This document shows positions 28,722 through 39,096 of a stretch of 64,000 nucleotides of DNA, one piece after another. Below the pieces are notes generated by a model, which was given only the letters and a program-made list of their open reading frames with translations, was not told where the DNA came from and made no database searches. Numbering within the stretch: position 1 is the first letter of the stretch; each line of letters begins with the position of its first letter. The position numbers and the translations under genes were made by a program. Source of the stretch: Allobosea sp. 47.2.35 (GTDB lineage: Bacteria; Pseudomonadota; Alphaproteobacteria; Rhizobiales; Beijerinckiaceae); contig NZ_JANLGI010000019.1 in assembly GCF_024655635.1 (NCBI RefSeq), positions 1 to 64,000 of the forward strand, in the 5' to 3' direction.

Positions 28722-28760
28722 GGCAAAAGAAAACCCCCGGAGCCTAGGGCTGCGGAGGTT
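28722..28760 (-). terminator. intrinsic terminator in the argC leader (attenuator)
   Basis: On the minus strand AACCTCCG (28760-28753) pairs with CGGGGGTT (28739-28732), with an inner AGCC-CTA-GGCT stem, followed by TTTCTTTT (28731-28724). It sits between an arginine-rich leader frame and argC, 22 bases before the argC start, so it would stop transcription ahead of argC unless disrupted. The leader segment GGGCTGCG (plus-strand 28840-28847) is exactly complementary to CGCAGCCC in the 5' half of this hairpin (plus-strand 28747-28754) and could form a competing antiterminator. Confidence 0.8.
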
Positions 28761-28803
28761 CAGGGACGCGGGTCGGGGTCGCTTCGGCGGATGATACCTA
28801 CGA

Positions 28804-28911
28804 TCAGGCCGTCATCATGCGGAAGAACGCTGGTCGACGCGCAGCCCGAAGAGCCGCCGCTCGTGTGAAGCAGCGTCGGCGTCGGTCACAGCGGTTCCGG
28901 TTCCTGAGCAT
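28804..28911 (-). CDS. candidate arginine-rich leader peptide of argC
   Basis: A 35-codon frame upstream of argC, beginning MLRNRNRCDRRRRCFTR, in which 12 codons are arginine (positions 3, 5, 7, 10-13, 17, 22, 25, 26, 31). It ends 44 bases before the terminator hairpin. A ribosome stalled at codons 10-13 for lack of charged Arg-tRNA would leave codons 22-24 free to pair with the terminator's 5' arm and allow read-through into argC. The weak points are the lack of a good Shine-Dalgarno sequence before this ATG, an alternative in-frame GTG at 28923, and the general arginine bias of GC-rich frames. Confidence 0.6.
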   Translation of the reverse strand: MLRNRNRCDRRRRCFTRAAALRAARRPAFFRMMTA

Positions 28912-28994
28912 GTCCCGCGACACTGTCGCGATGCCCGTCCATCGTCAAGCGCAACGCCCGCTTTCGCACGCGGCAAGGTAGTCTCCGCACCCAA

Positions 28995-29024
28995 CAAAAA
29001 AGCCCGCGGCTTGCGCCGCGGGCT
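28995..29024 (-). terminator. intrinsic terminator of the peptide ABC operon
   Basis: A perfect 10-bp stem, AGCCCGCGGC at 29001-29010 and GCCGCGGGCT at 29015-29024, with a four-base loop, followed on the minus strand by six T residues (28995-29000). It lies 22 bases after the stop of the double ATPase gene and ends that operon before the argC leader. Confidence 0.9.
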
Positions 29025-29046
29025 GATCGTTTTTGTCTCGGGAGGC

Positions 29047-30897
<1,851 letters not shown>

Positions 30898-30915
30898 GGC
30901 TAGTCCTTCCCTGGA

Positions 30916-31857
30916 TCAGATGACGCGACGCGGGTCGAGCGCATCGCGCAGGCCGTCGCCGATGAAGTTGATCGAAAGCACAGTCAGGAAGATCGCGGCG
31001 CCCGGGAACAGGGCCCAGTGCGGCGCGGTGTCGAGCTGGTCCTTGGCGTCGAACAGCAGGCGACCCCAGGTCGGGATGTCCGGCGGGAAGCCGAGGCCGA
31101 GGAAGGAGAGCGTCGATTCGGCGATGATCGCCGAGGACACCTCGATCGTCGAGGCGACGATGACGGGGCCGAGCGCGTTCGGGAGGATGTGCCTGACCAT
31201 CTGGCGCATCTTGGTCGCGCCCTGGGCACGGGCGGCCTCGACGAACTCCTTCTCGCGCAGCGAGAGGAACTGCGCGCGCACCAGGCGCGCCACCGGCATC
31301 CAGCGCAGGCCGCCGATGACGATGACGATCAGCACGAAGACACCGCCCTCGACGCCGAACACCGCCTTCAGCTGTTCGCGGAACAGGTAGATGATGAGCA
31401 GCAGCAGCGGCAGCTGCGGCAGCGACAGGAACAGGTCCGTCACCCACATCAGGATCGGGTCGGCATATTTGCGCGACATGCCTGCCACCGCGCCGATGAG
31501 GACGCCGACGATCGTCGCCACCACCATCGCCGCGAGGCCGACGGCGAGCGAGATGCGTCCGCCATACATCATGCGCGCCAGGATATCCTGGCCGAGGTCG
31601 TCGGTTCCTAGCGGATGCGACCAGGACGGGCCCTGGAGCTGCGCCGAGAAGTCGATGTCGTTGATCGCGACCGGCCACACCCAGGGGCCGACGATGACGG
31701 CGAGGACCAGCATGCCGAGCACGAAGGTGCTCGCCATGGCCAGGCGGTGACGGCGGAAGCGGCGCCAGGTCTCGCGCCCGGGCGAGACCGAGACCTGGCT
31801 CACGGCAGCGCCCGCAGCCGGATCAGCTGAAGGAGATGCGAGGGTCGAGCCAGCCAT
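30916..31857 (-). CDS. peptide-type ABC transporter permease (DppC-like)
   Basis: A 313-residue permease with a cytoplasmic N-terminal stretch, a first helix (MASTFVLGMLVLAVIVGPWVW), the HPLGTDDLGQDILARMMYGGR motif of DppC/OppC proteins and the EAA loop region (EFVEAARAQGATKMRQMVRHILPNALGP). It forms the transmembrane channel with the DppB-like protein. The start at 31857 overlaps the preceding permease gene by 35 bases. It is followed 18 bases later by the fused ATPase. Confidence 0.9.
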   Translation of the reverse strand: MAGSTLASPSADPAAGAAVSQVSVSPGRETWRRFRRHRLAMASTFVLGMLVLAVIVGPWVWPVAINDIDFSAQLQGPSWSHPLGTDDLGQDILARMMYGGRISLAVGLAAMVVATIVGVLIGAVAGMSRKYADPILMWVTDLFLSLPQLPLLLLIIYLFREQLKAVFGVEGGVFVLIVIVIGGLRWMPVARLVRAQFLSLREKEFVEAARAQGATKMRQMVRHILPNALGPVIVASTIEVSSAIIAESTLSFLGLGFPPDIPTWGRLLFDAKDQLDTAPHWALFPGAAIFLTVLSINFIGDGLRDALDPRRVI

Positions 31858-32782
31858 AAAGAATATCCGCGATGAGGTTGAAGAAGACGACCAGGCAGGA
31901 GAAGACGAACGTCACGGCCATGATCACCGGCGTGTCGTTGGCCAGGATCGCATCGATCAGGAGCGATCCGATGCCGGGTACACGAAAGATCTGTTCGGTG
32001 ACGAGCGCGCCGCCGAACACGGCAGGCATCTGCAGCGCGACCAGCGTCACGACCGGGATCAGGGCGTTGCGCGTGATGTGCCGCAGCGTGACCCGCTTCT
32101 CGCTCAGGCCCTTGGCGCGCGCCGTGGTGACGTAGTCGAGTCGGATGACGTCGAGCACGGCCGAGCGGACATAGCGCGTATAGGAGGCTGCCTGGAACAG
32201 GCCGAGCACGGTGATCGGCATGATCGCCTGGCGGAACATCTCCCAGTACCAGCGCCAGCCGGTGGCGGCGATGTCGGAGCGGTAGACGAAGGGGAACCAG
32301 TCCAGCGTGACCGAGAAGACCAGGATGAAGAGCAGGCCGGTGAAGAAGGTCGGCAGGGAGAAGCCGACGAAGGCGAGCGTGTTGGCGATCTGGTCGAAGA
32401 CCGAATAGGGCCGGGTTGCGGCATAGATGCCGACCGGCAGCGCGACGCACAGCGCCAGAATCTGGGAGGAGCCGACGACGAACAGCGTGGTGGGCAGGCG
32501 CTGCAGGATCAGGTCGTCGACATTGATGCGGCTGGCGAAGGAGAAGCCCCAGTCGCCCTGCGCCATGTTCGACAGCCAGCGCAGGTAGCGCACCATCACC
32601 GGATCGTTGAGGCCGAAGCTGGCGCGCAGCGCCTCGCGCACTTCAGGCGGCACGTTCGGATTCGTCGCCATTTCCGAGAACGGATCGCCCGGCGCCAGGG
32701 CCAGGATCGTGAACAGGATCACGCTGATGCCGAGAAGACTTGGAATGGCGATCAATAACCGCCTGATGAGATATGTCGCCAT
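31823..32782 (-). CDS. peptide-type ABC transporter permease (DppB-like)
   Basis: A 319-residue permease. It starts MATYLIRRLLIAIPSLLGIS, the standard DppB/OppB first helix, followed by a periplasmic loop with LGLNDP-like sequence (FGLNDPVMVRYLRWL), and has the EAA loop (DYVTTARAKGLSEKRVTLRH) and C-terminal LADILYGWLDPRI. It lies 145 bases after the binding-protein gene; that gap holds two strong hairpins. Confidence 0.92.
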   Translation of the reverse strand: MATYLIRRLLIAIPSLLGISVILFTILALAPGDPFSEMATNPNVPPEVREALRASFGLNDPVMVRYLRWLSNMAQGDWGFSFASRINVDDLILQRLPTTLFVVGSSQILALCVALPVGIYAATRPYSVFDQIANTLAFVGFSLPTFFTGLLFILVFSVTLDWFPFVYRSDIAATGWRWYWEMFRQAIMPITVLGLFQAASYTRYVRSAVLDVIRLDYVTTARAKGLSEKRVTLRHITRNALIPVVTLVALQMPAVFGGALVTEQIFRVPGIGSLLIDAILANDTPVIMAVTFVFSCLVVFFNLIADILYGWLDPRISFS

Positions 32783-32831
32783 GAAATAGTCTCTGTACGC
32801 ACGGCCGGGCCGCGAACTGGAGTTGATGACG

Positions 32832-32917
32832 GCCGGCCCGCCCCTGACGCTGATTCAGCAGCAGGGGCGGGCCGGCACGTTTGTCTTCCGTCACCGCGGC
32901 GCAAACCGCGGTGACGG
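32832..32917 (-). repeat. two tandem hairpins between binding-protein and permease genes
   Basis: The first inverted repeat pairs CCGTCACCGCGG at 32888-32899 with CCGCGGTGACGG at 32906-32917 (12 bp, six-base loop). The second pairs a 15-base arm at 32832-32846 with 32862-32876 (15-base loop). Neither is followed by a U-tract. They begin 11 bases after the binding-protein stop, and are likely to stabilise the upstream mRNA or reduce read-through. Confidence 0.75.
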
Positions 32918-32927
32918 ACGATCGGGC

Positions 32928-34715
32928 TTAGCTACGATACCAGGCCGCGATGTTCCAGCTGTCGACGTCCCAGCCGCTATGATCATGCGACAGGTTGTTC
33001 AGCGAGGCCGCGATGCGGGTGCGCGACAGGATCGGCAGGATGACATTGGCCTCGCAGAAGATCTCGTTGACCTTGATCAGGAGCGCAGCGCGCTTGGCCG
33101 GATCGAGCTCCTTCTGGGCGGCCTTGTAGGCCTTGTCGGCCTCCGGGTCCGAGTAGCGCGAGACGTTGCGGCCCAGCCACTTGTTCTCCTTGGTCGCGAT
33201 CTCCCAGGAGACGAACTGGTTGAGGAAGCGCTCCGGATCGGGCTGCGGCTGCGTCGTGGTGTACATCTCCATGTCCACGTACAGCTTGGTGTAGGTGTCG
33301 GGGTTGGCGACGTCCGACGAGAAGAACACCGAAGCGGTGACCGACTTCAGCTCGAGGTCGATGCCGGCGCGCTGGCACGCCTGCTTGATGATCGCCTGCG
33401 TCTTCTGGCGCGGAGCGTTGATCGAGGTCTGGTAGACGTATTTGAGCTTCTTGCCGTCCTTCTCGCGGATGCCGTCCGAGCCCTTCTTCCAGCCGGCGTC
33501 GTCGAGGATCTTGTTGGCCTTGTCGATGTTGAACTCATACTTGAGCTTGGTCGACTTGAACTGCTTGGGCTCGTTGACGAAGCTCGCCGTCGCGGTGCCG
33601 CCGCGGCCATAGATGAACTTCTGCACCGAGTCGCGGTCGATCAGCAGGTTGATCGCCTGGCGCACGGCCGGGTCCGTCAGGGTCGGGTGCTTGGTCTTGA
33701 CGCTGGAGCGCTCGCCATCGACCTCGGTCCACGGATCGGTCGTGTTGAGGATGATGAACTCGATATCGCCCGAGGCAACGGCGCTGATCTTGCCGCGGCC
33801 GCCGGTCTCCATGCGCTTGAGGACCTCGTCCTCGACCTGCAGGTTCCAGGCATAGTCGTATTCGCCGGTCTGGAGCACGGCGCGTGCCGCCGACACCGCG
33901 TCACCGCCACCCTTCACCTCGATCGTGTCGAAATGCGGCTGGATCTTGACGTGGTAATCCTCGTTGCGGGTGCCGGTCAGGATGTCGCCCGGCTTGAAGT
34001 CCGCGAACTTGTAGGGGCCGGTGCCGACGGGCTTCAGGTTGGCCGGGGCCTCGCGCGACTTCGCGCCCTTGTACTCGCCGAAATGATGCTTCGGGATGAT
34101 CATGCCGGCGACGCCGACATAAGGATCGGCCCAGAACGGTGTCGCTTCCGCGAAGATCACCTTGACGGTGTGCTCATCGACCTTCTCGACCTTGATGTCC
34201 TTGTAGGAGCCGGTGGTATAAGCGGCGGTCGCCGGGTCGGCAGCGTATTCCCAGGTGAAGACGACGTCGTCGGCCGTCAGCGGCTTGCCGTCGTGCCACT
34301 TCACACCCTGCTTGATCTTCCAGGTGACGACCTTGCCATCGGCGGAGAGGCCGCCATTGGCCTTGGTCGGGATTTCCGCGGCAAGCTGCGGGATCAGGTT
34401 GCCGTCCTTGTCCCAGCCGGCGAGCGGCTCGTAGAAGATGCGGGACGCGATCTGGTCCTTGGTGCCCGAGGCGAAGTGCGGGTTCAGCAGCGTCGGGGCC
34501 TGCCAGAGCAGCATCTTCAGCGGGCCGCCGCCGCCGGCCTTGGTCGGCTTGTAGGGCAGGGTGGCATTCGCCATCGCCACATCGTTCCAGATCAGGATCT
34601 GGGTTGCGAGCGGCGCGGCAATGCCGACGGCCGCCATTCTCTGCATGAAGGAGCGTCGCGACAGCGTGCCTTCCTTCACATCCGCGACCAGGCCGCGGAT
34701 TTCCTGCTCAATCAT
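32928..34715 (-). CDS. ABC transporter peptide-type substrate-binding protein, Tat-exported
   Basis: A 595-residue family 5 (DppA/OppA-type) binding protein. A twin-arginine signal (SRRSFMQR) followed by a hydrophobic stretch (MAAVGIAAPLATQILI) near residues 20-45 indicates folded export by Tat. The core has KIKQGVKWHDGKPLTADDVVFTWEY, VGTGPYKFADFKPGD and AVRQAINLLIDRDSVQKF, all typical. The start MIEQEIRGL is chosen because GGAGG lies six bases upstream; the frame is open for 26 more codons. It heads the minus-strand operon of permeases and ATPase. The ligand cannot be read from the sequence. Confidence 0.9.
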   Translation of the reverse strand: MIEQEIRGLVADVKEGTLSRRSFMQRMAAVGIAAPLATQILIWNDVAMANATLPYKPTKAGGGGPLKMLLWQAPTLLNPHFASGTKDQIASRIFYEPLAGWDKDGNLIPQLAAEIPTKANGGLSADGKVVTWKIKQGVKWHDGKPLTADDVVFTWEYAADPATAAYTTGSYKDIKVEKVDEHTVKVIFAEATPFWADPYVGVAGMIIPKHHFGEYKGAKSREAPANLKPVGTGPYKFADFKPGDILTGTRNEDYHVKIQPHFDTIEVKGGGDAVSAARAVLQTGEYDYAWNLQVEDEVLKRMETGGRGKISAVASGDIEFIILNTTDPWTEVDGERSSVKTKHPTLTDPAVRQAINLLIDRDSVQKFIYGRGGTATASFVNEPKQFKSTKLKYEFNIDKANKILDDAGWKKGSDGIREKDGKKLKYVYQTSINAPRQKTQAIIKQACQRAGIDLELKSVTASVFFSSDVANPDTYTKLYVDMEMYTTTQPQPDPERFLNQFVSWEIATKENKWLGRNVSRYSDPEADKAYKAAQKELDPAKRAALLIKVNEIFCEANVILPILSRTRIAASLNNLSHDHSGWDVDSWNIAAWYRS

Positions 34716-35167
34716 CAAAGCCTCCACCTTCAAAACAAAATTGATCCCCGGCACCTTCGCGCCGTGTTCTCGTTGATGGGCCCAGCAAGGCATGTGCCAA
34801 CGAAAGCGTCAACTGTGCAGCGCAGGGCAGGTACGCGTCTGCCGCGATGCAGGGCTTCTAGGAATGGGCATTGTTGCATGAATGTGCCCATTTTTGCGCC
34901 ACGGTCACAACTTTATGTCGATATCTGCCTGAAGACGACAGCTTTCTTTTCGTTGAGAACGGTGCCGCCGTGGCGCTCGCGCGCGGCGCCGTCATCCTTG
35001 TGACCTATTCTTCGTGAGCGGCCGGGCGTCGTCTTGCGGGGATGCCGTGGCGGGCCGGTGGAGCGTGCGCCGGTTCGTCTTGACTCACCCGTGCCGGAAA
35101 TGGAATGTTTATTCCAACTCGCGGGAGGTCTAAAAAATTCCTGCCATTCGCTTCGGGAGGCGGGTCG
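34716..35167. promoter_or_regulatory. divergent regulatory gap
   Basis: About 450 bases between the Tat-type binding protein gene and the SDR gene. It should hold promoters in both directions. Near its right end, a perfect 16-base dyad (separate entry) precedes the SDR start. No gene of its own was recognised. Confidence 0.4.
35101..35116. promoter_or_regulatory. perfect dyad upstream of SDR gene, candidate operator
   Basis: TGGAAT-GTTT-ATTCCA is a perfect 6-bp inverted repeat with a four-base spacer, 52 bases before the chosen SDR start. Its symmetry and placement fit a dimeric repressor site. It is the only dyad noticed in this gap. The regulator is not encoded next to it. Confidence 0.4.
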
Positions 35168-35968
35168 TTGTCGCAAGCTGGTTCGTTCAGCCGTGATCTC
35201 CACGGCAAGGTTGCCATCGTCACCGGCGGCAGCCAGGGTCTGGGAGAGGCGATCGTCCGCGAATTCGCGGATCGTGGTGCTCGAGGCCTTCTTCTGACCG
35301 GGCGCAATGCGCAGCGTGGCGAGGCCGTGGCGGAAAGCCTGCGGAAAGGCGGCTGCGATGCCCGTTTCCATCAGGTCGATCTTGCCGATCTCGATGCCGT
35401 CAGGCGGGTGGTGCCGGCGGCCGAGAAGGCCTTCGGGCATCTCGACATCCTCGTGAACGCCGCGGGCGATACCGACCGCGGCACCATCTTCGACACCTCG
35501 CCCGCGCTCTACGAGCGCATCATGGCGGTGAATCTGCGCGCCCCCTTCTTCCTGATCCAGAATGCCGCCGACCTGATGCGCCGGCAGGATATCCCAGGCG
35601 CCGTCGTCAATATCCAGTCGATGTCGGCCCATGGTGGCCAGCCCTTCCTCTCCGCCTACAGCGTCTCGAAGGCCGCGCTCGCCGCGCTGACGAAGAATGC
35701 GGCCTACGGGCTGCTGAAGCACCGCATCCGCGTCAACGGGCTCAATATCGGCTGGATGGCGACGCCGGGCGAGGATGCGATCATGAAGCTGCGCCATGAT
35801 GCCAAGGACGGCTGGCTTGATGAGGCCAATGCCTCCCAGCCCTTCGGCCGCCTGATCGACCCGCGCGAAGTCGCGAAGGCCGTCGCTTATCTCGCCTCGG
35901 CCGAATCGGGGCTGATGACCGGCTCGAATATCGATTTCGACCAGACGATTCTGGGCGCGCACGACTAG
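35168..35968 (+). CDS. short-chain dehydrogenase/reductase
   Basis: A 266-residue classical SDR. It has the cofactor motif IVTGGSQGLGEAIV, NAAGD after the fourth strand, a catalytic Ser in NIQSMSAHGG, the YxxxK motif in SAYSVSKAALAALT, and a C-terminal MTGSNIDFDQ. The TTG start (MSQAGSFSRDLHGK) is chosen because GGGAGG lies seven bases upstream; an ATG at 35105 lies inside a dyad and has no site. With the following dehydrogenase and phosphatase genes it looks like part of a polyol or sugar catabolic set. Confidence 0.85.
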   Translation: MSQAGSFSRDLHGKVAIVTGGSQGLGEAIVREFADRGARGLLLTGRNAQRGEAVAESLRKGGCDARFHQVDLADLDAVRRVVPAAEKAFGHLDILVNAAGDTDRGTIFDTSPALYERIMAVNLRAPFFLIQNAADLMRRQDIPGAVVNIQSMSAHGGQPFLSAYSVSKAALAALTKNAAYGLLKHRIRVNGLNIGWMATPGEDAIMKLRHDAKDGWLDEANASQPFGRLIDPREVAKAVAYLASAESGLMTGSNIDFDQTILGAHD

Positions 35969-36029
35969 CCCCGGATTTCCACCGCGGCGCGAGCGCCGCA
36001 AGACTGCCTGACGAGACGCGACCACGGGA

Positions 36030-37040
36030 ATGACGAAGGCCATGAAGATCGGATTGCTGGGCGCCGGCCGCATCGGGCGCATCCACGGGCTGAACGTCGC
36101 CGCGCGCGGCGATGCCGAGCTGGTCGCCGTCACCGACGCGATGCCGGAGGCTGCTGCCTCGCTCGCCGCCGCTGTCGGCGCCAAGGCCACGACCACCGAG
36201 GCGATCCTCGCTGACGCCGCCATCGATGCGGTGCTGATCTGCACGCCGACCGATACCCATGCCGACCTGATCGAGCAGGCGGTTTCCGCCGGCAAGGCCG
36301 TGTTCTGCGAGAAGCCGGTCGATCTCGACGCGGCCCGCATCCGCCGCTGCCTCGCGACGGTCGAGAAGTCCGGCAAGCCCTTGATGATCGGCTTCAACCG
36401 CCGCTTCGACCCGAATTTTGCCGCGCTGGAGAAGCGCTTGCGGGCGGGCGAGGCCGGTGCGATCGAGATCGTCACCGTGATCTCGCGTGATCCCGCGCCG
36501 CCGCCGGTCGATTACGTCAAGCGCTCGGGCGGGCTCTTCCGTGACATGATGATCCATGATTTCGACATGGCGCGCTTCCTTCTGGCCGAGGAGCCGGTCG
36601 AGGTCTTCGCGCTCGGCTCCGCTCTCGTCGACAAGGCGATCGGCGAGGCCGGCGATGTCGATACCGCCGCCGTGATCATGAAGACGGCCTCGGGCCGGAT
36701 CGCCCAGATCTCGAATTCGCGCCGCGCCACCTATGGCTACGACCAGCGCATCGAGGTCCATGGCTCCAAGGGCATGCTCCGCGCCGGCAATATCCATGAG
36801 ACGACGGTCGAGATCGCGACGGGGCAGGGCTTCCGTGCCGACCCCGTGCAGAATTTCTTCCTGGAGCGCTATGCCGCGGCCTATCGCGCCGAGCTCGACG
36901 CCTTCATCGCGGCCTGCAACGGCAAGGCCGCGGCTTCGCCGACCGGGCTCGACGGCCTGAAGGCGCAGATTCTCGCCGATGCCGCGACCGAATCCGCGCA
37001 GACCGGCAAGCCCGTCCGCGTCGATCTGGGGATGAAGTGA
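36030..37040 (+). CDS. Gfo/Idh/MocA dehydrogenase, inositol 2-dehydrogenase-like
   Basis: A 336-residue oxidoreductase with an N-terminal Rossmann domain (IGLLGAGRIGRIHG), CTPTDTHADLIEQA, the CEKPVDLD motif and the inositol-dehydrogenase-like segments GFNRRFDPNF and FRDMMIHDFDMARFLL, where the HDxD stretch holds the catalytic acid/base. Enzymes with this pattern oxidise myo-inositol or related cyclitols and sugars with NAD. Its stop overlaps the start of the phosphatase gene. Substrate preference is inferred from motifs only. Confidence 0.85.
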   Translation: MTKAMKIGLLGAGRIGRIHGLNVAARGDAELVAVTDAMPEAAASLAAAVGAKATTTEAILADAAIDAVLICTPTDTHADLIEQAVSAGKAVFCEKPVDLDAARIRRCLATVEKSGKPLMIGFNRRFDPNFAALEKRLRAGEAGAIEIVTVISRDPAPPPVDYVKRSGGLFRDMMIHDFDMARFLLAEEPVEVFALGSALVDKAIGEAGDVDTAAVIMKTASGRIAQISNSRRATYGYDQRIEVHGSKGMLRAGNIHETTVEIATGQGFRADPVQNFFLERYAAAYRAELDAFIAACNGKAAASPTGLDGLKAQILADAATESAQTGKPVRVDLGMK

Positions 37041-37822
37041 TGACGCCGGCCGAGCGCGACCTGCGCTATTACACGGCGCTTGGCCTCGCCGCCGAGGCGG
37101 GCCATCTGGCGCTCGGCTATTTCAACAAGAGCGAGTCGCTCGGCATCACCATGAAGGGCGCGCAGGACTGGCTGACCGTCGCCGACGGCAAGGTCGAAGA
37201 TTTCCTGCGCCGCCGCCTCTCGGAGCTTTTCCCGCAGGACACCGTCATCGGCGAGGAGGGCGGTGGTCAGGCGTCGGACGCGGTCTGGATTCTCGACCCG
37301 ATCGACGGCACCGCGAATTTCGCCCGGGGCGACCGCAACTGGTGCATCTCCATCGGCTTCCTCGCGAACCGCAGGCCCGAGATCGGCGTCGTGGCGGCGC
37401 CGGCCCTGGGCGAGGTCTATGCCTCCAGGCGCGGCGCCGGGGCGACCCTGAACGGCGACCCGATCAAGGTGTCCGGCACCACCGATATCGGCCGCGCCTC
37501 GGTTGAGCTCGGCTGGTCGACACGCATCCCCGCGCAGAACTATGTGAAGGTGATCGAGCGCAACTATGCCGCCGGTGCCGCGATGAAGCGTGGCGGCTCG
37601 GGCACGCTCGGCCTCTGCCATGTCGCCAATGGCTCGAGCGATGCCTATGCCGAATTGCATATCAATGCCTGGGACGTCGCGGCCGGCATCGTCATCGCCA
37701 GCGAGGCGGGCGCTGAGATCAACGACTTCTTCGCCGGCGAGGGGATTGCGAAGGGAAACCCCATCCTGTGCTGCACGCCAGCGCTTGCGGCGCCGCTGCG
37801 GGAGATTACCGGAATCGCTTAG
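37040..37822 (+). CDS. inositol monophosphatase family protein
   Basis: A 260-residue Mg-dependent phosphatase. It has GEEGGG (first metal Glu), WILDPIDGTANFARG (DPxDGTxN metal motif) and WDVAAGIVIASEAGAEI, all conserved in SuhB/IMPase and related bisphosphatases. It hydrolyses inositol or other polyol/sugar monophosphates. The ATG overlaps the dehydrogenase stop by one base; a GTG one codon earlier is also possible. A phosphatase encoded between a dehydrogenase and an Afu-like importer suggests that the imported solute is phosphorylated. Confidence 0.88.
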   Translation: MTPAERDLRYYTALGLAAEAGHLALGYFNKSESLGITMKGAQDWLTVADGKVEDFLRRRLSELFPQDTVIGEEGGGQASDAVWILDPIDGTANFARGDRNWCISIGFLANRRPEIGVVAAPALGEVYASRRGAGATLNGDPIKVSGTTDIGRASVELGWSTRIPAQNYVKVIERNYAAGAAMKRGGSGTLGLCHVANGSSDAYAELHINAWDVAAGIVIASEAGAEINDFFAGEGIAKGNPILCCTPALAAPLREITGIA

Positions 37823-37913
37823 CCGACATCATATTTCATTGATCTTTCGACAAAATTCATCTCAGCTTCGTCTTAAGCGACAAGAAACGAAAGATCCGAA
37901 CAGGGAGGTTCAC

Positions 37914-38951
37914 ATGCAGACGAAATCATGGCTCAAGGCGGGGCTTTTCGCCGCGCTCGCCACGGCGGCCTTCGCCGCCACCCCGGCCCGCGCCCAGGGC
38001 TCGCTCGTCATGTATTGCGGTGTCCAGGAAGAATGGTGCCGCGCCATGTCGACGGCCTTCGAGAAGGAGACCGGCATCAAGGTCGCGATGACCCGCAAGT
38101 CGGCGGGCGAGATCTATGCCCAGCTCAAGGCTGAATCCTCGAACCCGCGCGGTGACGTCTGGTGGGGTGGTACTGGCGACCCGCATCTGCAGGCGGCGGA
38201 AGAGGGGCTCACCCTCGAATATGAATCGCCGAAGAACAAGGAGCTCCACGGCTGGGCGCTCGACCAGTGGAAAGCCGCCAAGCAGCGTTCGGTCGGCATC
38301 TATGCCGGCGCGCTCGGCTTCGGCTTCAACACCGAGCAGATCAAGTCCAAGGGCATCCCCGAGCCGAAATGCTGGGCCGACCTGCTCAATGCCAAGCTGA
38401 AGGACGACGTCCAGGTTGCCGATCCCAACTCCTCGGGCACGGCCTACAACCTGCTGGCGACCGTCATCCAGCTGATGGGCGAGGATAAGGGCTTCGAGTA
38501 CCTGAAGCAGCTCCACAAGAACGTCAGCCAATACACCAAGTCGGGCGCCGCCCCGGCCAAGGCCGCGAGCCTCGGCGAGACGGCCGTCGGCATCGTCTTC
38601 ATCCATGACGCGGTGGTCTTCGCCGTGCAGGGCGACCCGATCAAGCCGGTCGCGCCCTGCGAGGGCACGGGCTACGAGATCGGCTCGATGTCGATCGTCA
38701 AGGGCGCGCGCAATCTGGAGAACGCCCAGAAGTTCTACGACTGGGCCCTGACCCCGGCCGCGCAGGCGCTCGCCGCTCCCGCGAAGTCCTATCAGGTCCC
38801 GTCGAACAAGGCCTCGCCGGTGCCGGCGCAGTCGCCGAAGATGGATCAGATGAAGCTGATCAACTACGACTTCGTGAAATACGGTTCCTCGGCCGAGCGC
38901 ACCCGCCTGCTCGCCAAGTGGGACAAGGAAGTCAAGGCGCTGCCGAAGTAA
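37914..38951 (+). CDS. ABC transporter substrate-binding protein, Fbp/Afu type
   Basis: A 345-residue periplasmic protein with a Sec signal peptide (LFAALATAAFAATPARA, cleavage near residue 28) and the class D/F binding-protein fold: LVMYCGVQEEWCRAM, KVAMTRKSAGEIYAQL, DVWWGGTGDPH and PNSSGTAYNLLATVIQLM. The family includes iron-binding FbpA and hexose-phosphate-binding AfuA; the WWGGTGDPH segment fits the phosphate-sugar branch better than iron binders, but the ligand is not proven. A GGGAGG lies seven bases before the ATG. The frame is open upstream, but that overlaps the phosphatase gene. Confidence 0.85.
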   Translation: MQTKSWLKAGLFAALATAAFAATPARAQGSLVMYCGVQEEWCRAMSTAFEKETGIKVAMTRKSAGEIYAQLKAESSNPRGDVWWGGTGDPHLQAAEEGLTLEYESPKNKELHGWALDQWKAAKQRSVGIYAGALGFGFNTEQIKSKGIPEPKCWADLLNAKLKDDVQVADPNSSGTAYNLLATVIQLMGEDKGFEYLKQLHKNVSQYTKSGAAPAKAASLGETAVGIVFIHDAVVFAVQGDPIKPVAPCEGTGYEIGSMSIVKGARNLENAQKFYDWALTPAAQALAAPAKSYQVPSNKASPVPAQSPKMDQMKLINYDFVKYGSSAERTRLLAKWDKEVKALPK

Positions 38952-38983
38952 GCGGCTTCGCACTTTTCTTCCGAACCAACATC

Positions 38984-39010
38984 GTCATCCTGGGCCCTGC
39001 CCGGGATGAC
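38984..39010 (+). repeat. REP-like hairpin between binding-protein and permease genes
   Basis: GTCATCCTGGGC (38984-38995) pairs with GCCCGGGATGAC (38999-39010) with one G-U pair and a three-base loop. It lies 32 bases after the binding-protein stop. GTCATCCCGGGC-like palindromes of this sort are commonly dispersed in alphaproteobacterial genomes. Confidence 0.7.
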
Positions 39011-39096
39011 CCGGCGGTTTCATCACCAAACACGTTTGGCGGCCTTCAGAACCGGGATAACGGTCGGCCGCATCAGGGCAAGGGAACAGGGCAACC

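Noticed and set aside
28815-28997. A 60-codon frame in the argC leader region in another reading frame
   Set aside because: It lacks a ribosome-binding site and family resemblance, and its composition does not fit a leader of argC. The overlapping arginine-rich frame fits better.
28700-29000. Riboswitch in front of argC
   Set aside because: No conserved aptamer pattern was recognised, and the arginine codons plus a terminator are better explained by leader-peptide attenuation.
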